Shown piece after piece: positions 10,925 to 19,721 of a stretch of 36,018 bases of DNA. Numbering within the stretch: the first letter of the stretch is position 1; the number at the start of each line of letters is the position of its first letter. Made by a program: the position numbers and the translations under genes. Source of the DNA: Saprospirales bacterium (GTDB lineage: Bacteria > Bacteroidota > Bacteroidia > Chitinophagales > CAMDFR01); the NCBI GenBank assembly GCA_947464015.1, contig CANHVE010000005.1, forward strand, positions 1 to 36,018. The letters run 5' to 3'. The notes under the pieces are model-generated. The model was not told the DNA's origin. It saw only the letters and a list, made by a program, of their open reading frames with translations, and searched no databases.

Positions 10925-11701
10925 ATGAATATAGCAATAGCAAAAGTTAGTATCATTCCCTTACGTAAAGAATCATCTGATAAAAGTGAAATGGTCAGTC
11001 AGGTTTTATTTGGCGAATGTATTGAAATTCTAAAAAAAGAGAAGCAATGGTTGCATGTAAAATGTTTGTGGGATGGATATACAGGTTGGTTAGATGAAAA
11101 ACAAGTGCAACACGTAAGTGTAAAATATTATGAGCAATATAAATCACAAATACATACTTGTAGTTCTGATATCTCTTATGCTATTATAAAAGAAGATATC
11201 GGATTCCCCATTGTGATGGGAAGTACCTTACCTTTTTATGATGGCTTATGTTGTAAAGTGGAGAAAGAAAAATATATTTTTAATGGATCTGTATTGCATG
11301 TAAATGATATCAAAGATGTAGAAACAGCCGTAGAAAAAATTGCTTTAAAATATTTACATAGCCCCTATTTATGGGGTGGTCGATCACCCTTCGGAATAGA
11401 CTGTTCGGGCTTTACACAAATCGTATTTAAATTATTAGGAAAGTATTTGAATAGAGATGCCTATGAACAAATTGAGCATGGAACTAATGTAGATTTTGTA
11501 GAAACTTCTAGACCTGGTGATTTAGCATTTTTTCATAATAAGGAAGGAAAGATTATACATGTAGGTATCATTTTAAAAAATCAGCAAATCATTCACGCCT
11601 CTGGTTTTGTGCGGATAGATAAATTAGATAATCATGGAATATTTAATTCGGAAACGAAAAAATATAGTCACAATCTAAAATTGATTAAGCGGATTTTATG
11701 A
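10925..11701 (+). CDS. NlpC/P60 family peptidoglycan hydrolase with N-terminal SH3-like domain
   Basis: SH3-like segment (IPLRKESSDKSEMVSQVLFGECIEILKKEKQWLHVKCLWDGYTGWLDEKQV), then YLHSPYLWGGRSPFGIDCSGFTQIVFKLLG ... GDLAFFHNKEGKIIHVGIIL (NlpC/P60 Cys and His motifs). Confidence 0.93.
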   Translation: MNIAIAKVSIIPLRKESSDKSEMVSQVLFGECIEILKKEKQWLHVKCLWDGYTGWLDEKQVQHVSVKYYEQYKSQIHTCSSDISYAIIKEDIGFPIVMGSTLPFYDGLCCKVEKEKYIFNGSVLHVNDIKDVETAVEKIALKYLHSPYLWGGRSPFGIDCSGFTQIVFKLLGKYLNRDAYEQIEHGTNVDFVETSRPGDLAFFHNKEGKIIHVGIILKNQQIIHASGFVRIDKLDNHGIFNSETKKYSHNLKLIKRIL

Positions 11702-12745
11702 GGCTTTTTTGATAAACTTTCCGAAGTCAATATTCACTGAAAAATGATGTGAGGTATAGCCTTTAGCAAATACTTGAATACCGTATGATACATCAATTTG
11801 TTTTACATGTACGCCTAACCCAAAAGAAAAACCTGCTAAACTCTTTTTATTTTCAAAAGCATGTTCGGCTCTATTCATATGATTGTAGGCAAAATTGATA
11901 CGCACAACTTTTTTAATACTGATTTCTGTACCGATAATAAAATGGCGTGCAATTTTATCAAAGATATATTTCTTAGGTTTTTTGATTTCGGAAGAGTCGC
12001 CAAATACTGTAGTATTATCCACTATTCTTGGATCATCATAACGAATATTCCATCTAAATAAATTATGTGCAATTAAACTAAATCGAAAAGGTAAAAATTT
12101 TGGTTTATAGGAAAATCCCAGTTGAATATCGAAAGGCAATGGTTCACGTTTTTGTCCTTTTACATAGGGATTAAACTGAACACCGATATCTTTGATAAAT
12201 AAAGTAGCGCAAAAATTCTTGGCTGTATCTAAATAAGAAGCTGCTACATCGAGAGCCATTCCACCACTATGATATTGTTCGATATTAGAAGAGATAAATT
12301 TTAGATTGGCTCCAAGATGATATTTAGGTGCTATTTGACGACCAGCACCGATTTGAATAGCCCAATCATTGGGACGAAAGCTGCCAATTTGATTCCCCGC
12401 TTCGTCTGTTTTAGCCATCTTGCCATAATTGACATACTGGAGTGAAACAGCAAAGGTGGCAATTTTTTTTACATCATATGCATAAGCGGCATGACCATAA
12501 ATCACATTGCCATAAAATATATTCGTTCCAATATTGAAATTTTTATGCATACTGCTATGTAAGCCAGCAGGATTTTGAATCGCTAAACTTAAATCGTGAT
12601 CTATATTAGAAATATAGCTTCCACCCATGGCAGTAATACGTCCACTTTTAGGTAGACTTAAAAATTCGAAAGTATTTTCACCTCCTATCTGCGCATAAGT
12701 AAGGGTGCTTATAAAAAGAAAAATAGAAGTAAATATTTTTTTCAC
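11696..12745 (-). CDS. porQ: Type IX secretion system protein PorQ
   Basis: MKKIFTSIFLFISTLTYAQIGGENTFEFLSLPKSGRITAMGGSYISNIDHDLSLAIQNPAGL...; PorQ-like beta-barrel pattern; GTG start with an in-frame stop just upstream. Confidence 0.83.
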   Translation of the reverse strand: MKKIFTSIFLFISTLTYAQIGGENTFEFLSLPKSGRITAMGGSYISNIDHDLSLAIQNPAGLHSSMHKNFNIGTNIFYGNVIYGHAAYAYDVKKIATFAVSLQYVNYGKMAKTDEAGNQIGSFRPNDWAIQIGAGRQIAPKYHLGANLKFISSNIEQYHSGGMALDVAASYLDTAKNFCATLFIKDIGVQFNPYVKGQKREPLPFDIQLGFSYKPKFLPFRFSLIAHNLFRWNIRYDDPRIVDNTTVFGDSSEIKKPKKYIFDKIARHFIIGTEISIKKVVRINFAYNHMNRAEHAFENKKSLAGFSFGLGVHVKQIDVSYGIQVFAKGYTSHHFSVNIDFGKFIKKAS

Positions 12746-12775
12746 GATATACTGCTAAACGAACGAATGAATAAG

Positions 12776-14695
12776 TTATTGTTTGATAAAATTATAGATA
12801 AAAACTTCTTTTGCGCTATAAATTTTTATATGATAGGCACCAGCTTGTAAAAAATCTAGATTTAAATTAGTATTCAACCTGTCTCCTTTCTGCTGATATA
12901 GCAGTTGATTCAAATTATTATATAGTTGAATTTCTTCAATAGGCATAGTAGATTCGATATATAAATTTTTCGTAACTGGATTAGGATATAAATGAATTTT
13001 ATTTTTATGATTTGGGTTTATGGCATTTCCTTGTGTATTTATTTCTACAGAAATTGAATCTATACAATTCAATTTATTAAACACATATAAAGTGGCGATA
13101 TAATTTGCACTTGTTGGATATGTATGAATGGGATTATTTATATATGCTGTATCTCCATCACCAAATGTCCAAAATAATGAATCGGCATAGCTGGATGAAC
13201 TAAAGAAATAGACAGTATTATTACTACTAGCACTAAATGTAAAATGAGCCGTTGGACATTTATAGACTTGAATTGTTTTTATAAAAGTATCATTGCAAGA
13301 ACCATTACTAACGATCAGCATTACCTCATAGCTTCCGGTATCGGCATATAGATGTGCAGGAGAAATTGTATTGATTGAAGTACCATCTCCAAAAACCCAT
13401 TGGGCAGTAGTTGAAGCGATAGAAGTATTAGTAAAACGAACATTTAATTCTTGAATCGTATCTATAAAATCTGCTACTGGATTTGCTAAAACATTTATCT
13501 GAATACCGATAGAATCGCCCGCACAATACAATTGATTCGTTTCACGTACGGCAATTGTATTTGAACCTGTGCTTGTAAAATATACCCGAATATGATTTCC
13601 ATTGTCGCTAATTAAAGTGGTGTTGGTATCGATCGACCAACAATAAGTAGATTGATTATTCCATGGCACAGAGAAATCGACTGTATCTTTTTGACATACT
13701 GTAGAAGGACCTGATATAGCTGCTGTGTGTGGTTTCAGTATATGATATAAGAAAGGCGTGGTATATAAAAATATAGTATCATCCCATCGAGGTTCTAGTA
13801 GTTCAGGTTCATGACCAGCACCTACAAGCGGTACTAATCGATTGTAAATATTTAAATGATTCAAACGATTATGAATCAAAGAGCTGCCCATCACAGAAGG
13901 AAAGACTGGAAAAGAGAATGGATTGCCTGATACATAAGGAACAGCAGGATCGGCTGTACCATGAAAGGAAATCATAGGCACTGCATCTAATGGGGTATTC
14001 GTGATATAAGAGGTATCTAAAATAGCTCCCCATCGATTAATAATACCAGCAGGTTTAGGCACTCGTTGACCATAAAAAGTATTGCCACTGCAATCGACAC
14101 ATCCCATATCATCGGGCTCTAATAAAACAGCTCCTGCATAAGTGTATGATGGACGATCGGCATCGGTCATATAAGAAGCATGAATGCCTGAAATACAACC
14201 CGCACTACTACCCGTATAAAAAATATAATTCGTATCTATTTTGTAAAGCGATTGATTTTCGCACATATAACGAACAGCCGCTCGTAAATCTTGAATCCCT
14301 CTATACACTGCACGTATAGCGCTACCTGTGCTAATGGTATTAAATCCAATTCGGTAATCAATGGATATAACCGTGTACCCTTGTCGAGCAAAATGATTGC
14401 AAACTGTAGGAATATCCGGTTGACGTTTATCGCCAATTAAATACGCTCCACCAAATGCATATACAATCAAAGGTCGATGTGTACAGGAATCGCCAATTGG
14501 TTCATAAAAATCTAAACGTAAATCTTGTGAAGTTGAAATCCCATAAGGGTCAGCATTGCCAAACAAAATATCTTGAGTTACTTGTGCATTAAATATTTCT
14601 TGTTGGTATCGTTGACTGTTACATAATTGAGCAGTAGCACTAAAACTTACACTCAAAAAAACAACAAGATAAATATTGTGTTTGATTTTATTCAT
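12776..14695 (-). CDS. Secreted alpha/beta hydrolase (carboxylesterase-like) with PKD-like domains and T9SS type A sorting domain
   Basis: RPLIVYAFGGAYLIGDKRQ (oxyanion-hole region), nucleophile GSSAGC, SFHGTADPAVPY (acid), GAGHEPELL (His); PKD-like segments (WVFGDGTSINTISPAHLYADTGSYEVMLIV); C-terminal IHLYPNPVTKNLYIES...GAYHIKIYSAKEVFIYNFIKQ. Confidence 0.88.
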   Translation of the reverse strand: MNKIKHNIYLVVFLSVSFSATAQLCNSQRYQQEIFNAQVTQDILFGNADPYGISTSQDLRLDFYEPIGDSCTHRPLIVYAFGGAYLIGDKRQPDIPTVCNHFARQGYTVISIDYRIGFNTISTGSAIRAVYRGIQDLRAAVRYMCENQSLYKIDTNYIFYTGSSAGCISGIHASYMTDADRPSYTYAGAVLLEPDDMGCVDCSGNTFYGQRVPKPAGIINRWGAILDTSYITNTPLDAVPMISFHGTADPAVPYVSGNPFSFPVFPSVMGSSLIHNRLNHLNIYNRLVPLVGAGHEPELLEPRWDDTIFLYTTPFLYHILKPHTAAISGPSTVCQKDTVDFSVPWNNQSTYCWSIDTNTTLISDNGNHIRVYFTSTGSNTIAVRETNQLYCAGDSIGIQINVLANPVADFIDTIQELNVRFTNTSIASTTAQWVFGDGTSINTISPAHLYADTGSYEVMLIVSNGSCNDTFIKTIQVYKCPTAHFTFSASSNNTVYFFSSSSYADSLFWTFGDGDTAYINNPIHTYPTSANYIATLYVFNKLNCIDSISVEINTQGNAINPNHKNKIHLYPNPVTKNLYIESTMPIEEIQLYNNLNQLLYQQKGDRLNTNLNLDFLQAGAYHIKIYSAKEVFIYNFIKQ

Positions 14696-14775
14696 ATTCC
14701 TATAAACAAATTTACAGAAGTTTTTTGTAATAGAAATAAATTCATTGAAAGCGATTAAATAAGTATCTTTAAATT

Positions 14776-16734
14776 ATGAATTTGATTAAGATAATTATAC
14801 TTCAATGCCTATGTGTACTATGCGTACACGCTCAAATAGAAACTGATATTGATAAGATAGTAAGCAGTGAAAAAAATGCATTTAAAAATCATCAAGCATT
14901 TGTATCGAGTACTATTAATAATTATGGTTACGATATTATTTATCATCAATTAGAGGTATCTATTGATCCCAGCGTATATGCCATAGAAGGAGCGGTTACA
15001 AGTATCATTCAAATCGATGCCTCTTATGATTCGGTTGTTCGATTTGATTGTTCGGATCGCTTACAAATTGATAGTATAAAAAGAGGAGCACAACATTTAG
15101 TTTACCAAACCAATGATACGGATATACTAAGCATCCATTTATTCAAAAGCTTGAATGTTGGTGATTATGATACATTTACTATTTTTTATCATGGGATTCC
15201 TTTAGCCAATGGATTTGGTTCTTTTTCGCAAACCTTTCACGATAGCATACCCAATATATGGACTTTGTCTGAGCCTTATGGGGCAAGAGATTGGTGGCCA
15301 TACAAACAAAGCTTAAGTGACAAAATAGATTCGATAGATATTTATATTCGTTGCCCTAAAGGACAAGTAGCAGCCTCGAATGGTTTATTAGTAGCTATTG
15401 ATTCTACCGAACTTACTACTACTATTTTTCATTGGAAACATCGCTATCCAATTGCGACTTATTTAGTGGCTGTATCTGTCACTAATTATGAGATCATTCC
15501 TTTACATATTTCTTTTGATAGCGATAGTTTAGTCTATATGAATTTTGTCTATCCCGAAAATTATATCAATGCCTTAGATGGTATATTAGAAAATATACAA
15601 GTGATGCATTTGTATGATAGTTTATTTCATCCGTATCCCTTTATGCGAGAGAAATATGGACATGCACAATTTGGTTGGGGAGGTGGCATGGAACATCAAA
15701 CCATGACTTTTGTAAGTGAATTTAGTTTTGAATTATTAGCACATGAATTGGCACATCAGTGGTTTGGTGATAAGATCACCTGTGGCAATTGGCAAGACAT
15801 CTGGCTGAATGAAGGTTTTGCAACATATTTAAGTGGCTTATGTTATGAGCATTTATTGAACGGCTATTATTGGCCTTTATTTAAAAAGATTCATATTGAA
15901 AAAGTATGCAGTCAACCGAATGGTTCGGTCTATATCAAAGACAATGAAGAGTTGAGCGTGGCTAGAATTTTTAGCAGTAGATTATCCTATTCAAAAGGAG
16001 CTATGTTTTTGCATATGCTTCGATGGAAGATGGGCGACGAAGCCTTTTTTACTGGTATTAATGCTTATTTAATAGATCCAGATTATGCTTATGATTTTTG
16101 TGTCTCCTCGCAATTTCAAGCGAAGATGGAGGAAGCAGCAGGAGCAGATTTAACTGAGTTTTTCAATGATTGGCTGTATGGAGAAGGTTATCCGAGTTAT
16201 ACGATTCATTGGCGACAAAATTTGAATAGTAGTCAAACTCAAATCAAAATAGATCAAGCTACTTCAGATGCCAGTGTTTCTTTTTTTGAAATGCCAGTGC
16301 CTATACGATTTTATAATTCCACGCAAGATACCACCATCATTTTCAATCATACCGAGAATCATCAAGTATTTACAATTGATTTGCCTTTTAAAGCGGATAG
16401 TGCCGAATTAGATCCGATGCGATGGATTTTGCAAAGTGGAAGTTCTATTACTAATTTATCTAAAGATTTATTAGCAGATAATTTAACTATACGAGTAAGT
16501 AGTACCGATATAAGTAATGCATTCAGTTTCGAAGTATCGAGTGAAAAAGCGGCAAAAATTGAAATGTATGTGCTGAACTTAAATGGTCAAAAAGTACTAC
16601 AAGAAAAATTTGATATTGGATTTGAAAAGATACAAAAAAGTTATGCGACTAATGCATTAGCTAAAGGAATTTATATACTATATATCAAAGCAGGGAACGA
16701 AGAACACAGTTATAAATTAATTAAGTCACGCTAA
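14776..16734 (+). CDS. M1 family aminopeptidase with T9SS type A sorting domain
   Basis: GGGMEHQTM and HELAHQWFGDKITCGNWQDIWLNEGFATYLSGL (HExxH-18x-E); C-terminal NLNGQKVLQEKF...GIYILYIKAGNEEHSYKLIKSR. Confidence 0.93.
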   Translation: MNLIKIIILQCLCVLCVHAQIETDIDKIVSSEKNAFKNHQAFVSSTINNYGYDIIYHQLEVSIDPSVYAIEGAVTSIIQIDASYDSVVRFDCSDRLQIDSIKRGAQHLVYQTNDTDILSIHLFKSLNVGDYDTFTIFYHGIPLANGFGSFSQTFHDSIPNIWTLSEPYGARDWWPYKQSLSDKIDSIDIYIRCPKGQVAASNGLLVAIDSTELTTTIFHWKHRYPIATYLVAVSVTNYEIIPLHISFDSDSLVYMNFVYPENYINALDGILENIQVMHLYDSLFHPYPFMREKYGHAQFGWGGGMEHQTMTFVSEFSFELLAHELAHQWFGDKITCGNWQDIWLNEGFATYLSGLCYEHLLNGYYWPLFKKIHIEKVCSQPNGSVYIKDNEELSVARIFSSRLSYSKGAMFLHMLRWKMGDEAFFTGINAYLIDPDYAYDFCVSSQFQAKMEEAAGADLTEFFNDWLYGEGYPSYTIHWRQNLNSSQTQIKIDQATSDASVSFFEMPVPIRFYNSTQDTTIIFNHTENHQVFTIDLPFKADSAELDPMRWILQSGSSITNLSKDLLADNLTIRVSSTDISNAFSFEVSSEKAAKIEMYVLNLNGQKVLQEKFDIGFEKIQKSYATNALAKGIYILYIKAGNEEHSYKLIKSR

Positions 16735-16735
16735 G

Positions 16736-16897
16736 GAGTTAAAGGATTAAGATTTAAGTATTAAGATTTAAGTATTAATAATTACGTCAAGCTAGGGCGT
16801 GAAAGTATTAAAAACTCAACATTAAGCATTAAATCACGCCTTGGCGTGAAAGCATTAAACATTAAACACTAAACATTAAGCATTAAACACTAAGCAT
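16736..16897. repeat. Heptameric TTAA/CTAA-containing tandem array with embedded palindromes (TCACGCCTTGGCGTGA)
   Basis: Read directly: GATTTAA GTATTAA GATTTAA GTATTAA ... GGGCGTGAAAG ... CATTAAG CATTAAA TCACGCCTTGGCGTGAAAG CATTAAA CATTAAA CACTAAA CATTAAG CATTAAA CACTAAG CATT. Confidence 0.9.
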
Positions 16898-17270
16898 TCT
16901 TAAAGTGATTTTTTACGATATCAAATTTTTCAATATCACTTATCTTATCTGTCGACATTAATTCCATTTTAATATCTTTAAAATGAGCATCTTTATTCAT
17001 GTAGTTATGCAGTTCATCTTTGGCGTCTGTTGGTCCGAATAAGAGCACCTGATCATATTTCACAACTTCATCAGCAATCTTTTTATAAAAAGCTTCTTGC
17101 ATTTGATGTTCTTTGTTGTGCATAATATTTTCACTTCTACTTAAAGCATCTTCTTTAGTATGTGAATCAAATTTAGAAACAATAGAGTGATTGTTTATTT
17201 TATCGTTTAAGTCGATTAATTGAGCAGATGCATGATCGAGCCATACACCTAAATTTTTAGTTGTTTGCAT
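16890..17270 (-). CDS. eRF1 domain 3 / host-attachment-protein-like hypothetical protein
   Basis: 126 aa: KNLGVWLDHASAQLIDL ... EAFYKKIADEVVKYDQVLLFGPTDAKDELHNYMNKDAHFKDIKMELMSTDKISDIEKFDIVKNHF; resembles the eRF1_3-type fold in small proteins near Dps genes. Confidence 0.6.
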   Translation of the reverse strand: MQTTKNLGVWLDHASAQLIDLNDKINNHSIVSKFDSHTKEDALSRSENIMHNKEHQMQEAFYKKIADEVVKYDQVLLFGPTDAKDELHNYMNKDAHFKDIKMELMSTDKISDIEKFDIVKNHFKNA

Positions 17271-17297
17271 ATATATTTTTTTTGATGTGAGATAAAA

Positions 17298-17513
17298 TTA
17301 ATGTTCCAGATTATTTTTCATTTCTTGGAATTCTTCTTTATTGATTTGTCCAGCGGCATAACGTTTTTTTAAAATATCGAGTGGTGTATTTTTTTTATTT
17401 CGTTGTCCGGGTATATCATAAGGAATTATAAAAATCCAAATAAGTACAATTCCCCATACGAACCACCAAAAGAGATGCATCCCTAAAAAGTGATAATTAT
17501 CAAAATTCATCAT
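17298..17513 (-). CDS. SHOCT domain-containing small membrane protein
   Basis: One hydrophobic segment (FWWFVWGIVLIWIFIIPY) then C-terminal PLDILKKRYAAGQINKEEFQEMKNNL (SHOCT motif). Confidence 0.85.
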   Translation of the reverse strand: MMNFDNYHFLGMHLFWWFVWGIVLIWIFIIPYDIPGQRNKKNTPLDILKKRYAAGQINKEEFQEMKNNLEH

Positions 17514-17994
17514 GATTTAATTTTTTTAAATGTGAACGTAAAAACCAAGCCATTTTCTCATGTGTTTCCATAATCCCAGTAATAAAATCGCTAGTACCTA
17601 CATCTTTAAAATCTACTGAAAACATTTTTATATGACTACGTAAATGCATTATAATACTTTCATGATCAATTAAGAGTTCTTTCATAAAACCCTGGCTATT
17701 ATTTTTTTTACTACTCGATTCTGTCAATTGAGTAAGGCTCAAATACGACTTTAAAGTGGCAGGTGCATAATGACCAATGGTACGAATACGCTCGGCTATA
17801 GAATCTATTAAATCTTCTAATTGTTCGATTTGAGATTCAAAAAACTTATGTTTATCAAAAAAATCAGCTCCTTCAATATTCCAATGTGCGTTTTTTGTTT
17901 TAACATAAAGTACATTTTCATCGGCTAGTAATTTAGCTAGTTCTTTACTGATTGCAATCAGGTTACTTTGTGTAATTCCAATAGTTGTTTTCAT
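17500..17994 (-). CDS. dps: Dps family DNA-binding/ferritin-like protein
   Basis: KELAKLLADENVLYVKTKNAHWNIEGADFFDKHKFFESQIEQLEDLIDSIAERIRTIGHYAPATLKSYL (Dps ferroxidase pattern). Confidence 0.93.
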   Translation of the reverse strand: MKTTIGITQSNLIAISKELAKLLADENVLYVKTKNAHWNIEGADFFDKHKFFESQIEQLEDLIDSIAERIRTIGHYAPATLKSYLSLTQLTESSSKKNNSQGFMKELLIDHESIIMHLRSHIKMFSVDFKDVGTSDFITGIMETHEKMAWFLRSHLKKLNHDEF

Positions 17995-18052
17995 ATATTT
18001 TTATTTAAGGTTATTTTGTATTTAATTCAATTATATAATTTCAAAAAGACTA

Positions 18053-18580
18053 TTATCCATTATCTTCTTCCAGCTCATTATGATTATCTCCACCTAAACT
18101 GTAATAATTATTTTCTTCATCTTCCCTTCCTAATTGTTCTTCCAAATTATCTAATTCGCTGCCTGGAATATCTAAATCATCGCCCGACATATCCTCACTA
18201 AATTCAAGCTCTTTCAAAAGCGCATCTTCATTATTAATACTATTGAATAATGAGATATTTTCAGGGTCAAGATGTGTTTCATTTTTAGATACCTGATAGA
18301 TATCTTCTGATGCAGGATAAAGTGGATATCCATCTTTATCGAGTAATGCATTCTTATTTGTTATTGTTTTATGTGGCATATATGTTTGTGCGTATTTGTT
18401 TACAAGGTTTACTAATGAACTATAATACTCTTTAAATGGGATATAATAGATATTCAAATTATCTGAATGTATCGAAGTATTGGGCATCTCATCCATATAC
18501 TTTGAAAGCTCTGGATAATCACGATTTATTCGTAAAAGCATCGTCATTATCTTTTCTTCAATAGAAACCAGTTTTAGCAT
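18053..18580 (-). CDS. Hypothetical protein with acidic low-complexity C-terminus
   Basis: 175-aa ORF in line with the neighbouring operon genes; C-terminal half strongly acidic (SEDMSGDDLDIPGSELDNLEEQLGREDEENN...NELEEDNG). Confidence 0.65.
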   Translation of the reverse strand: MLKLVSIEEKIMTMLLRINRDYPELSKYMDEMPNTSIHSDNLNIYYIPFKEYYSSLVNLVNKYAQTYMPHKTITNKNALLDKDGYPLYPASEDIYQVSKNETHLDPENISLFNSINNEDALLKELEFSEDMSGDDLDIPGSELDNLEEQLGREDEENNYYSLGGDNHNELEEDNG

Positions 18581-18621
18581 GATGATAGTTTGTTTAATAT
18601 TTATTCATGCATATAACTAAT

Positions 18622-19233
18622 TTAATTGGCTCCTATAAAATCATTTTCATTCACTGCAACAATAATTTCATTTCTTCTACCAAAAATTTGATACGGTGGA
18701 TTATATCCTAACAGTCTAAAATTTCCATGATACATGATGCCTTTAGCTTCCAATGCCTTTTCGAGTATTGCTTGATGTGTAGCGATATTCTTAGTTGTTG
18801 CAAAACCTCCAAAGCGAATTGCTGCTACAAATTCGGGAGCTACTGTTTGTATTTGAATAGCTGGATTAGTGGGTTTTGGTAAATTATTGATAGAATAAAC
18901 TGCGGGCATAACAAAAGCCATCGTTGAAATAGAATCGCCAATTTCCATATGTACTGGAGCCGTCATAGCAATTTGTTTTTTTTCACTATTCCCTCCAAAA
19001 ATAAACTTCGCTAACTTAGCAAATCCTGTATTCCCCAAATCGCGATAAGATTTAGAATCAGAGTTCATCTTTGCCATTAAAGTTGCCGGATAATATCTGA
19101 TTTCAAATGCTTCTTCTACTTTAATGACTTTATACGCTTGTGTTTCAGTGTTGTTAGTCGACATAGTTATATATACTTGAATGATAATAAATAGAAGTAA
19201 AATAAAACCTAGAATGATGAATGTAATTTTCAT
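18622..19233 (-). CDS. SOUL family heme-binding protein
   Basis: YKVIKVEEAFEIRYYPATLMAKM...KIAMTAPVHMEI (KIAMTxPV type motif) ...FGGFATTKN...ILEKALEAKGI...YNPPYQIFGRRNEI. Confidence 0.9.
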   Translation of the reverse strand: MKITFIILGFILLLFIIIQVYITMSTNNTETQAYKVIKVEEAFEIRYYPATLMAKMNSDSKSYRDLGNTGFAKLAKFIFGGNSEKKQIAMTAPVHMEIGDSISTMAFVMPAVYSINNLPKPTNPAIQIQTVAPEFVAAIRFGGFATTKNIATHQAILEKALEAKGIMYHGNFRLLGYNPPYQIFGRRNEIIVAVNENDFIGAN

Positions 19234-19285
19234 ATGATATAGTAAATAAATGATTCTTAATAAATAGTTAATTCAATAAACTAAA

Positions 19286-19606
19286 TTACATATTTGATAC
19301 CTCTTCACAAATAGTAGCACATTCGGAACAAGCTTCGGCACACATTTTACAAGAATCGTGGTGTGAAGCATGTTTGATACACTCTAAGGCACAAGCCTTA
19401 CAAATGATTGCACAAAGATTATGTAACTGTTTGCTATAGGCAGATCCTCGAGCATCAAAACGAGCACATAAGGCGCAAATATCAGCACAATCACGACATA
19501 ACTTGATACATTCTTTATTCCCAGATTCGATACAATCAGTGATACAAGCCTCACAAGTAGCGACACATGCTAGACATGCATCCACAAAATTTATTTCATT
19601 TTCCAT
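19286..19606 (-). CDS. Cys-rich four-helix-bundle copper-binding protein (Csp/DUF326-like)
   Basis: CLACVATCEACITDCIESGNKECIKLCRDCADICALCARFDARGS...LCAIICKACALECIKHASHHDSCKMCAEACSECATICEEV. Confidence 0.92.
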   Translation of the reverse strand: MENEINFVDACLACVATCEACITDCIESGNKECIKLCRDCADICALCARFDARGSAYSKQLHNLCAIICKACALECIKHASHHDSCKMCAEACSECATICEEVSNM

Positions 19607-19721
19607 AGTTTATTTTATAATGAATATATGTTCTTTCATTATATACAAAGTTACTGATATCTGGCTGTTATACTTTATATAATTATATATTAGAGTTGTA
19701 TTATTCACTGATTGGGTTGGA

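Noticed and set aside
16736-16897. CRISPR array
   Set aside because: Units are 7 nt in direct phase with no unique spacers and no cas genes nearby.
17968-18201. 77-aa plus-strand ORF
   Set aside because: Antisense to the acidic hypothetical gene start/end regions in an operon of minus-strand genes; low-complexity hydrophobic translation.
19384-19566. 60-aa minus-strand ORF inside the copper-binding protein gene
   Set aside because: Alternate frame of the Cys-rich repeat coding sequence; the annotated frame has clear family features.
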